Both the position numbers and the translations under genes were made by a program. The notes beneath the pieces were generated by a model that saw only the letters and a program-made list of their open reading frames with translations, was not told where the DNA came from and made no database searches. A stretch of 32,630 nt of DNA from Fidelibacterota bacterium (GTDB lineage: Bacteria > Fidelibacterota > Fidelibacteria > Fidelibacterales > Fidelibacteraceae), in the NCBI GenBank assembly GCA_021734505.1, contig JAIPIT010000015.1:1-32630 (forward strand). The letters are read 5' to 3'. Below are positions 9,275 to 16,304 of this stretch, piece by piece (the stretch's first letter is position 1; each line of letters opens with the position of its first letter).

Positions 9275-12157
9275 TTAAAACTCCACTTCAACAAAGAAGT
9301 CTATGCTTCTTTGATCATCATAATACCAAGGTCTGTCATAGAAACTTGAGCTTCTGATGCCATCAAGGATCAGTTTCTCATCCAGGCCGCCCGGATTGTC
9401 CGGGGTGCCTGTTCTCGGATAGACAAACAGCGGGTTTTTTCTGTTGATCAAATTTGTACATACAATACCAAGCACTACGCGACTCTTTCCAACAATATCA
9501 ATATACTTTCTAACTGCAAGGTTGGCTGTGTAATAAGCCGGCATACGCTCGCTGTTTTGCGGACCTTCCAGTTCACTGGGGAGAATGGGTGTATAGGGTG
9601 CACCCGATATCGCGATCAAGGTCAAATTTGTCATTGTATTTTGGAACAAATGATATGATCCGATCGGAATTCCGAATCCTTTTGGAATGCGGAAAGTCAT
9701 CTGAGCACTGAAGTCATGTGTTCGGTCATAATCCTGAAGGACTTCTTTTTTGGGCATGGTTAAAGGATTTTCGCCGTTACGATAGCCTTCCCATGGATCA
9801 GAGCGGTTACCCATGGCAACCGAATAGGTGTACTGAATATTTCCGGTGAAGAATTTTCCCCGTCTTTTTTCAAAGATAAGGTCCATACCTCGCGCTGAGC
9901 CATAATCATAATTCACAAATGTTGTATAGGATACTGATCCGGTTCGAACCTGTTCGGTTGAATTCATATTACTGTAATCTTTTGACCAGCCGACAACTCC
10001 AAGAACATAATCATGCGCAACTTCAGTATTTAAACCGAATTCATAGCTTGTCACCTTTTGAGCGCTGACCGTGGGATTTCCCATAAGCGGCAGAGGTGAA
10101 TTAAAAAACTGATCAATGTTGTCGCGTTCATCAATATTGTTATAAATATCTCGATACGTTGGGTTTTGATAATAAATACCATAACCAAAAGTAAAAGTTG
10201 ATTTATCCGTGATCACATGTGAGAAACCAAGTCTCGGGCTCCACAGAAATTCCCATTTGGTGGGTACTAAGTCTGAAGTGGGATCTCTTGGATCTGTCCA
10301 CATGGAATCATTTGCATTGGCTGCATCAAAGCGTAAGCCGGCGTTGATCACCATCCAGGGATACTCGATCTTATCCTGAAAATAACCTGCAAATTCCTGA
10401 GGTATGCGGTTATAGTTTTCCGTATAGGGTGTCGATAACCAGGGTAATTGAACTTCATCAAAAGTAATGTTATGTGTTTTATAATCAATTCCTGTTTTGA
10501 TCTGATTATGTCTGCCTACCTGAGATGTCAGGTCCAATTTGAATTCTTGTGTTTGAGTGCGGGTATAGTGAAAATATCGGTCGGCGCCGCTATAGTAGAA
10601 CTCAAAAGCATAGTCTTTTAGGTTTGGGCTATTTTGATATTTTATGGTCATGTCTTCATCAATAAAAGGATAAAGAATGTAAGGTGAATTATACTGATCC
10701 GCTGTTAACCATTCATCCATTTTATCACCATAATGCCAGATCGTATCTGCACCCGAAAGCACATATTCAAGCGGGACATTGCCCGAACCATCATTCATAA
10801 ACGGCACTTTAGAGCTATCATAGAAATCTTCAAGATACCGTTGCTCTACCCAATCCGGATAACCATCGCCGTCGGAATCATAATTTCTAACACCCATAGT
10901 CATTTCCTGGGTAAAATTGGAATAATTAAAGGTATAATAAGTTTTATCATTCAGCTGATGGCGCCATTCCAAGGCATAACGTTGGGAAATTTTTGATACT
11001 TCATTTTTGCCAAGATCGTAATATATATATGCAGGATCAAAGGCTTTATAATTTGAGTTCACGTACCAATGAGAAAGATTCAGCCGGATCTTTTGGGAAA
11101 CAAGAAATGTCAGTTTTGAAAAAATATCAAATGTATTGTCAAAGCCAAAAGATCGCCAACCCGCAACGGTATCCATCGGGTTGATATGGTTGATCTCATT
11201 ATATTCATTCAAAGGATTGTCCATGTCAAAGGCATATTCATCAAATTCATAGACGGCATAAGCGGAATTGGTTTGATCAAAGCTGGTCCACCAACGGATC
11301 TTATCCGTAAAAAGCGGTCCACCGAAACCGCCGGCGATCTTCGAATAATTCCTTAATTGATCCTGTTCAGAAGACATGGGGCCAAAATCACTTCGTTCAT
11401 AGCGTATCATACCGGTAAGTTTACTGGGACCGGTGCGGGTAACAGTATTGATCATACCGGACATGGCATCACCGTACTCTGAATTAAAAAAACCGGTTTG
11501 GAAGTCAACCTGAGCAACCGCGAACTGGTTTAGTCGTGTACCTTTTCCCTTACCTCCGTAGAGCGGGTTTTCAATATACATACCATCTATCATAAAGCCT
11601 GTTTCATTGGCCCGCCCGCCACGGACGTGGATCTGTTCGATACCGCGTTCTTCAAATCCGGGAATACCCAGATCGGCAGTTTTGATCTCAATAATACCTG
11701 ACTGTAAAGTATAAACTTCCGTCATATCGCGAACAGGGAGATTTAATACCTGTTCGGTTTCCATGACAATTTTACGTCCCACCACGTCTTTTTCAACAGA
11801 CGCACGATCTGCAACTACTTCTACGACTTCGCCCTGGACAGCCTCGATTTCCATGTAAACGTTAATAATAGTTGATTGATCGCGAATAACTTTAACGCCA
11901 TGTTGAATAACTTTTTTAAAGCCTATCATTGTGTATGACACAGAATATTCATCGATCGGAAGGTTGATGATATTGTAATAGCCTGTCTGATCTGTAAAAG
12001 TCCCTATACGGGTGCCTTCAACCATAATATTGACACCCAAGAGCGGTTCATTGGTTCCGGCCTCCAAAACGTTGCCGCGGATAGAACCAACAATATCACC
12101 ATAAGCCATGCCAAAAAAAAGCAGACAAACAACAAAAAGGATATAACCTTTCTTCAT
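9275..12157 (-). CDS. TonB-dependent outer-membrane receptor, cassette 1
   Basis: 960 residues from the ATG at 12157, which has AAAGGGG 5 nt upstream and begins a clear signal peptide (1-20). Domains in order: a carboxypeptidase-regulatory-like beta-sandwich, about 22-105 (GNVLEAGTNEPLLGVNIMVEG); a plug, about 112-245 (VEVVADR, LPVRD, IHVRGGRANETGFMIDGMY, GDAMSGMINTVTRTG); then a barrel of about 700 residues ending in aromatic FFVEVEF. An extracellular-loop candidate carries an acidic DSDGDGYPD loop at 427-435. Such receptors import ligands too large for porins, using TonB-ExbBD energy. No genes for that complex are in the window. The barrel resembles the cassette 2 receptor around DKIEY ... 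INAGLRFD and SPR-x-GFS. Substrate unknown; the Lrp regulator hints at peptides or amino acids. Confidence 0.95.
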   Translation of the reverse strand: MKKGYILFVVCLLFFGMAYGDIVGSIRGNVLEAGTNEPLLGVNIMVEGTRIGTFTDQTGYYNIINLPIDEYSVSYTMIGFKKVIQHGVKVIRDQSTIINVYMEIEAVQGEVVEVVADRASVEKDVVGRKIVMETEQVLNLPVRDMTEVYTLQSGIIEIKTADLGIPGFEERGIEQIHVRGGRANETGFMIDGMYIENPLYGGKGKGTRLNQFAVAQVDFQTGFFNSEYGDAMSGMINTVTRTGPSKLTGMIRYERSDFGPMSSEQDQLRNYSKIAGGFGGPLFTDKIRWWTSFDQTNSAYAVYEFDEYAFDMDNPLNEYNEINHINPMDTVAGWRSFGFDNTFDIFSKLTFLVSQKIRLNLSHWYVNSNYKAFDPAYIYYDLGKNEVSKISQRYALEWRHQLNDKTYYTFNYSNFTQEMTMGVRNYDSDGDGYPDWVEQRYLEDFYDSSKVPFMNDGSGNVPLEYVLSGADTIWHYGDKMDEWLTADQYNSPYILYPFIDEDMTIKYQNSPNLKDYAFEFYYSGADRYFHYTRTQTQEFKLDLTSQVGRHNQIKTGIDYKTHNITFDEVQLPWLSTPYTENYNRIPQEFAGYFQDKIEYPWMVINAGLRFDAANANDSMWTDPRDPTSDLVPTKWEFLWSPRLGFSHVITDKSTFTFGYGIYYQNPTYRDIYNNIDERDNIDQFFNSPLPLMGNPTVSAQKVTSYEFGLNTEVAHDYVLGVVGWSKDYSNMNSTEQVRTGSVSYTTFVNYDYGSARGMDLIFEKRRGKFFTGNIQYTYSVAMGNRSDPWEGYRNGENPLTMPKKEVLQDYDRTHDFSAQMTFRIPKGFGIPIGSYHLFQNTMTNLTLIAISGAPYTPILPSELEGPQNSERMPAYYTANLAVRKYIDIVGKSRVVLGIVCTNLINRKNPLFVYPRTGTPDNPGGLDEKLILDGIRSSSFYDRPWYYDDQRSIDFFVEVEF

Positions 12158-12174
12158 ACAATCCCCTTTAGTAA

Positions 12175-12214
12175 CAGGCGGCCCTTCTTCGCTGTAGCTT
12201 CGAAGGGCAACCTG
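12175..12214 (-). other. Intercistronic hairpin before the TonB receptor ribosome binding site
   Basis: GCCCTTC (12181-12187) pairs exactly with GAAGGGC (12202-12208). An outer CAGG/CCTG stem (12175-12178 with 12211-12214) is separated from it by a 2x2 internal loop. There is no U-tract, so this is not a typical terminator. It sits in the 73-nt gap, which is the operon's longest, and ends a few bases before the receptor's ribosome binding site. It could protect the downstream mRNA end or tune receptor translation. Confidence 0.6.
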
Positions 12215-12230
12215 CATGTTTGTAAACAAT

Positions 12231-14300
12231 TTATTTTAATAATACTGATTTACGAGTGATCGTTACATTATCTCCGGTCAGCGAATAAAAATAAATACCG
12301 GAAGACATGCTTGAACCGTCCAGTTCAATTTCATAATGTCCAGCACCTTTATAGTCGTTGATAAGAGTTTTAACTTTCCGGCCTAAAGTATTATATACAT
12401 CCAAGCTATATTCACCGGCTTGGTGAATATCGAAAGCAATTGTAGTGATCGGGTTAAATGGGTTGGGATAGTTTTGTTCCAGCTCAAATTCAGCAGGAAT
12501 ATCAACAATATCTTCAACATCCGTTAAATCATAATGTACATCCATAAAGTAAAGAAGGTTTTTGTAATCTTCCGGTACTGCGTCTAAAGTATCATCATCA
12601 ACAGTATGGGTAGAATAATCCGGAACCTGGTAGATCAAATAAACATGATCATTGGTTGCATCGGGATCTGCATGGGCGCAAATTTCATCGAAGTCCGGTG
12701 TATTTGTTACATTGATCTCTGTCTGCCATGTTTGTCCCGCATCTAAAGAGCGACGAACAAAGACATCGTATGATCTTTTGTAAAGCATTGTGTCCTGATC
12801 TTCTTCGCTCCATGCTTTATAAATATCACCTTTTGGGTAAACGGCATAAATAATGTTCGGATCATCTTTTGATGTTGCCATTGCGGGGAAGAAGCTTTGC
12901 CATGAACGGTCGCTGTGACCGTAATTGAAACGCCAGGTATTCTGCATACTGGTCACAAAGGACACTTCCCATGTGGCTGTTTCTGATGCAGGATTGGCAC
13001 AATAAAGATGATAAAATCCGCAACCATTATGGGCTGTTGGCTGTACATAACCACTTGATTCAGCTTCAGGAATGACTAAACACATAAAGTGAACGCCACC
13101 ATTGGCATCAACAACCAAATCATTGTCATAGCCAATAAAAAGGCCCGGATAATTAATTGTATCAAGAACGGCATCTTCTGACCCTGAAAGATCATCAACG
13201 ATAAGAGTATCGGCACCAACTACAACTTCAAACTGTTGTGAAGGAATATAAGTATCGAAAATATTATCATCGAAGTAATGATCTTCTACATAGTAGTAGG
13301 GAACATCGGAATCAAACGATGTAGAACTCCATGTAGCACCGTAATCGGTGGTTTTGCGGAATTTAAATGTATGATATTCATTATCTTCAACAAGAGTGTC
13401 AATATCACTGCGCCAATAAGCGACATTTGCCAAATAGCCTATTCCATTATCGGCAATAGCTACCATGGCGTCCGATGTTGTAGACCCATCAGCCGAACCT
13501 TCTTCAAAGTAGGTCAAAGCATCCAAAACCTTTACAGCCGGGGCAAAGGAAACTGACCCCATGCTGATCCCGGTTGAACGGTAAAGATAAATATTGTGTG
13601 AGCTAACATCGTTTTCATCAAATTCACGCCACGTGGTATAAGTAATGTTAATATGACCGGTACCATTTAATTCTTCCGAGTAATTGGGACAACCCATCCA
13701 CATAGCCTCGGGATTAGCGCTGCTACCAATAAGCAGAGGGTTGGTCAGGTATCCACCGCCCCAACCAAGCATGTCCACGACGTAGAGAGGATCGGCATCA
13801 TTCTCAATGCCTGAATTATCGCCGGTATATTCTGTCCAGCAAATAAAAGGATAGTCGCCTGCTCCAATCGCCGAAGGATAGCGGGCAGTCAACTCACCGG
13901 GGGACGTTGCGTTCAAATTACTTTGATTTGTCCATGCCTGACCATTATCAAGACTATATGCCATACCAACGGCACCCGAAGACTCCTCAATTCCGATCCA
14001 CTGGCGATAAGCCATAACAAAAGTGTTCCCTGAATGGGAAATAGGATTAGTAACACCGGAAACAAGACCAAAGCCATTTTTACTTGAATCAATTAAAACA
14101 GCCGTAAATGCCGGATCATAGACTGATGCGGATTTTGCGGTGGTTTTTGATAATTGTTCGCTGTAGATCTCTCTACCGGTTTCTTTTATGACGCGCTCAA
14201 CTTTATCTTTGTGGTTTATAGGCAAATTTGCCTTTTGATCCGCAAAAACAGAGCTAAGCAACAACACCGCCACAAGTGTTGCGATAACAAAGCGTTTCAT
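12231..14300 (-). CDS. Secreted Asp-box (BNR/sialidase-like) protein with T9SS sorting domain
   Basis: 689 residues from the ATG at 14300, which has GGAGG 5 nt upstream. The signal peptide is 1-20 (MKRFVIATLVAVLLLSSVFA). Three Asp-box motifs of the form S/T-x-D-x-G-x-x-W are visible: SLDNGQAW (116-123), TTDYGATW (317-324) and SLDAGQTW (518-525). Segments such as ICWTEY, VHFMCLV and VYLIYQV recur between them, which is typical of a sialidase-like beta-propeller. The catalytic Arg triad and Tyr of true sialidases could not be assigned, so a non-enzymatic surface or binding propeller is as likely. Residues about 605-689 are a T9SS type A sorting domain (EQNYPNPFNP ... SSGIYFYSL). The gene begins 19 nt after the Lrp regulator stop and precedes the TonB receptor, so it belongs to the same operon. 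Confidence 0.85.
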   Translation of the reverse strand: MKRFVIATLVAVLLLSSVFADQKANLPINHKDKVERVIKETGREIYSEQLSKTTAKSASVYDPAFTAVLIDSSKNGFGLVSGVTNPISHSGNTFVMAYRQWIGIEESSGAVGMAYSLDNGQAWTNQSNLNATSPGELTARYPSAIGAGDYPFICWTEYTGDNSGIENDADPLYVVDMLGWGGGYLTNPLLIGSSANPEAMWMGCPNYSEELNGTGHINITYTTWREFDENDVSSHNIYLYRSTGISMGSVSFAPAVKVLDALTYFEEGSADGSTTSDAMVAIADNGIGYLANVAYWRSDIDTLVEDNEYHTFKFRKTTDYGATWSSTSFDSDVPYYYVEDHYFDDNIFDTYIPSQQFEVVVGADTLIVDDLSGSEDAVLDTINYPGLFIGYDNDLVVDANGGVHFMCLVIPEAESSGYVQPTAHNGCGFYHLYCANPASETATWEVSFVTSMQNTWRFNYGHSDRSWQSFFPAMATSKDDPNIIYAVYPKGDIYKAWSEEDQDTMLYKRSYDVFVRRSLDAGQTWQTEINVTNTPDFDEICAHADPDATNDHVYLIYQVPDYSTHTVDDDTLDAVPEDYKNLLYFMDVHYDLTDVEDIVDIPAEFELEQNYPNPFNPITTIAFDIHQAGEYSLDVYNTLGRKVKTLINDYKGAGHYEIELDGSSMSSGIYFYSLTGDNVTITRKSVLLK

Positions 14301-14319
14301 AACAACCTCCAAATTGTTT

Positions 14320-14769
14320 TTAATCAACGTATAAACTAGATGTTTCTTTTTCTGTTTTCAATACAATGGTCGATTCGGTGTTTTTCACGTTATCGATCAA
14401 GTTTATGCTATCCAATAATTTTTCGAGATCTTCCGTACCGGAGGTTCGGACCTTAGCCATAATTGAGCCCTTTCCGGCGATATAGTGGATCTCTTGAATT
14501 TTATCAAATCCCGCAAGTACCTTTCCGGTATCTCGCATTTTTGTCAGATCGTAAAGAGAGATCAGCACGATCGCAAGAAGGTTCAATCCGAGAACCGCAG
14601 GCTCCAAACGTGCTTCATAGTTTTTAACAACTCCCGCCTTTTCAAGTTTTTTAACTCGTTCATAGATAGCAGAAGCGGTCATACCCATATGACGTGCAAT
14701 TTCAGCATTCGATGTTCTTGCGTTGTTTTGCAAGATCTTTAAAATTACCTTATCTTTTTGGTCTAACAT
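14320..14769 (-). CDS. Lrp/AsnC-family transcriptional regulator
   Basis: 149 residues, the normal length for the family. Residues 1-60 form the AsnC-type winged helix-turn-helix (LDQKDKVILKILQNNAR, then the recognition-helix segment ASAIYERVKKLEKAGV). Residues about 65-140 form the RAM effector-binding domain (AIVLISLYDL, HYIAGKGSIMAKVRT, and a closing TESTIVLKT strand). Family members form dimers to octamers and usually sense amino acids. The start is preceded by TGGAGA about 9 nt upstream. It is the first gene of a six-gene operon whose other products are surface or secreted, so it probably controls itself and the uptake/secretion genes in response to an amino acid or peptide-derived signal. 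A perfect 14-bp palindrome at 14910-14923 is a candidate operator. Confidence 0.95.
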   Translation of the reverse strand: MLDQKDKVILKILQNNARTSNAEIARHMGMTASAIYERVKKLEKAGVVKNYEARLEPAVLGLNLLAIVLISLYDLTKMRDTGKVLAGFDKIQEIHYIAGKGSIMAKVRTSGTEDLEKLLDSINLIDNVKNTESTIVLKTEKETSSLYVD

Positions 14770-14793
14770 ATTGATTTTCTCCAGTTAATGTCA

Positions 14794-14822
14794 AAATTAC
14801 ATGATAAATTGCAAGCCAACAA
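14794..14822 (-). promoter_or_regulatory. Candidate promoter of the Lrp-led operon
   Basis: On the minus strand TTGTTG and TAATTT are separated by 17 nt. The -10 also reads TAATTTTG, which fits the Bacteroidota-type TAnnTTTG element. Transcription would begin only about 15-20 nt before the start codon. The match is weak. Confidence 0.25.
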
Positions 14823-14909
14823 GAAAAAAAACGAATTATTTTTGAAATATGTAAATATAAATACGGAGGTTATAGATAATTTTTCATAACTGATTTTCTT
14901 ATAAACTTA

Positions 14910-14923
14910 ATATTGCGCAATAT
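14910..14923. promoter_or_regulatory. Perfect palindrome, candidate Lrp/AsnC operator
   Basis: ATATTGCGCAATAT equals its own reverse complement over 14 bases. It lies about 140 bp upstream of the Lrp/AsnC start codon. Lrp-family dimers bind A/T-rich palindromes and commonly regulate their own genes. Binding here is inferred from position and symmetry. Confidence 0.4.
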
Positions 14924-15083
14924 GTTGTGTGTCGCTAGTAATAATACTACGATATGTGTACTTGGATTATCATTTATGAGATGTTGTTATAAAATATAAG
15001 TAAAATAATATTTTTCTGAGTTGGGGGTGGTTAGGGTGTTGATTTGCATAAATCTCAAGTAAAATTGTTATTGTGAAACCCGG

Positions 15084-15112
15084 TTGACTGGATTAAATAA
15101 TTTATTTATAGT
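15084..15112 (+). promoter_or_regulatory. Sigma70-like promoter facing right in the inter-operon gap
   Basis: TTGACT (15084-15089), a 17-nt spacer, then TATAGT (15107-15112). Each hexamer matches consensus at five of six positions with ideal spacing. This is among the best promoter matches in the window, yet no plus-strand gene follows; the next element is the terminator at 15180-15214. Confidence 0.5.
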
Positions 15113-15118
15113 GCGGTT

Positions 15119-15214
15119 TTTGATTTAAAACTTAAACGGACAGCAAGGCTTTCTGTTAAATTGTATTTTTTACTTGAATAAAAAAACCCTCCGCCGGCTG
15201 ACAGAGGGTTTTTT
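15119..15214 (+). ncRNA. Candidate small RNA, about 96 nt
   Basis: The unit runs from the predicted start of the 15084 promoter to the T-run of the hairpin at 15187-15208, which has a U-tract on this strand too. There is no open reading frame with a ribosome binding site. A short internal stem is possible at ACAG/CTGT near 15140-15157. It does not overlap the coding part of the neighbouring PorV-like gene. Existence as a transcript is inferred from promoter plus terminator only. Confidence 0.3.
15180..15214 (-). terminator. Rho-independent terminator of the second cassette operon
   Basis: CCCTCCG (15187-15193) pairs with CAGAGGG (15202-15208), with one G-U pair in the minus-strand RNA. It is flanked by seven A and six T, so it is probably bidirectional. 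It sits about 20 nt past the PorV-like stop codon (15236). Its flanks closely match those of the terminator at 1973-2007. Confidence 0.88.
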
Positions 15215-15235
15215 ATTATGTTTTAAGTATTCGAC

Positions 15236-16267
15236 TTAGATGCCGATTCCAATACAGATAAGATTTTCTGTACCGAGGAATTGACCGGGACGAAATACAT
15301 AATCAACTGAGATCTTGGTTGTACTTACGTCAAATTTAACACCTGCACCGAGGGTTAAACCGTAAACGCTGTAACCAAGGTCTGCGTTGGCTTTATTCAA
15401 CTGGAAGTTGTAACCGGCGCGGACAAATCCAATACCTGCAAAGTTAAGTTCTGTACCCACTTTGAGGTAATCGGTTTCAGCGTTACTATTCTGATAAACA
15501 GCTGCTACCATGATCATATCGGTAGGCTTATATGACAATCCCATTTCAAGACTTGCCGGCAACTGATCAGATGACGTTAGTATATCAAAGAAATCTTCGT
15601 ATGTTTCGCCGTCAGCGGTAGCTCTTAACAAAGTACCTGTTCCTTCATATTGCATATTGGAACCAATATTTCGTATAGCCAAACCCATTGACAGACCTTT
15701 TATATCCATAAGCTCTTTGTACTGTAAACCGAAATCAAAAGCAAGAGCCGTAGCACTGACGCCAGGAATACTTTCGTAGATCAATTTACCGTTAACACCA
15801 ATACTGATACGGTCGGTCAATTCTCTTGCATAGGTTGCGCCCAGAACTGAAAATGCCGGTGCAAATGTTGCGCCGCCATCACCATCCATATCTTGTACGG
15901 TCGTAATGGGAATTTCACCCATCCCAAGAGATTTCATACTGATACCCAAAACGCCATTTGATCCCGTATTAAAAGCAAGAGCAAAATAGTTTGTTGAAAT
16001 ATCAGCAATGATCTTTGCCGAAGAGAACATCGCGTCCACCCGGCCTTTTGTATCGCTCAGACCTGCAGGATTCCAGAAAATCGCATCTACACCTGAAGTG
16101 TAGGCAATATCAGATCCGCCCAAACCCAACGAACGGCCGCCTACTGGGATCTGGACCTGAACACCGGCTGTTGTGCCGGTACGGTCTACATCTCCCGCAA
16201 AGGCAACACCGGTAAGCAGGGCTGCGATCAGGATAAGCGACATGAATTTATTTTTAATTTTCATCAT
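15236..16267 (-). CDS. PorV/PorQ-family outer-membrane barrel, cassette 2
   Basis: 343 residues. The signal peptide runs to about residue 24 (MSLILIAALLTGVAFA). The family signature is VGGRSLGLGGSDIA (42-55) and AIFWNPAGL (62-70). Amphipathic strands follow, including YARELTDRISIG, and the protein ends IGIGI. AAAGGAG lies 4 nt before the first ATG (16267) and 7 nt before a second ATG (16264); either may be used. The gene begins 37 nt after the T9SS cargo stop and is last in its operon, before the terminator. It is a diverged paralogue of 4945-5991. The family role is T9SS cargo transfer; a dedicated role for the adjacent cargo is inferred. Confidence 0.88.
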   Translation of the reverse strand: MMKIKNKFMSLILIAALLTGVAFAGDVDRTGTTAGVQVQIPVGGRSLGLGGSDIAYTSGVDAIFWNPAGLSDTKGRVDAMFSSAKIIADISTNYFALAFNTGSNGVLGISMKSLGMGEIPITTVQDMDGDGGATFAPAFSVLGATYARELTDRISIGVNGKLIYESIPGVSATALAFDFGLQYKELMDIKGLSMGLAIRNIGSNMQYEGTGTLLRATADGETYEDFFDILTSSDQLPASLEMGLSYKPTDMIMVAAVYQNSNAETDYLKVGTELNFAGIGFVRAGYNFQLNKANADLGYSVYGLTLGAGVKFDVSTTKISVDYVFRPGQFLGTENLICIGIGI

Positions 16268-16304
16268 AACACTCCTTTAATATCGTTATGTTTTTCATGT
16301 GGCA

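Larger units (their letters stand above)
14770..15235. other. Intergenic region between the two cassette operons
   Basis: 466 bases of A/T-rich DNA without a credible protein gene on either strand. It holds, from left to right, a candidate promoter for the Lrp operon, a 14-bp palindrome, a strong sigma70-like promoter facing right, and the hairpin terminator of the second operon. Each is listed separately. Confidence 0.8.

Noticed and set aside
6003-12157. A SusC/SusD pair
   Set aside because: The receptor fits SusC-like architecture, but the partner has no lipobox or SusD repeat pattern and ends in a T9SS-type domain, so the SusD name is not supported.
12158-12229. N-terminal extension of the first TonB receptor to an ATG at 12229
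   Set aside because: It would translate through the intercistronic hairpin and place 24 hydrophilic residues before the signal peptide; AAAGGGG favours the ATG at 12157.
12231-14300. A true sialidase
   Set aside because: Asp-boxes are present, but the catalytic arginines and tyrosine could not be assigned; Asp-boxes also occur in many non-sialidase propellers.
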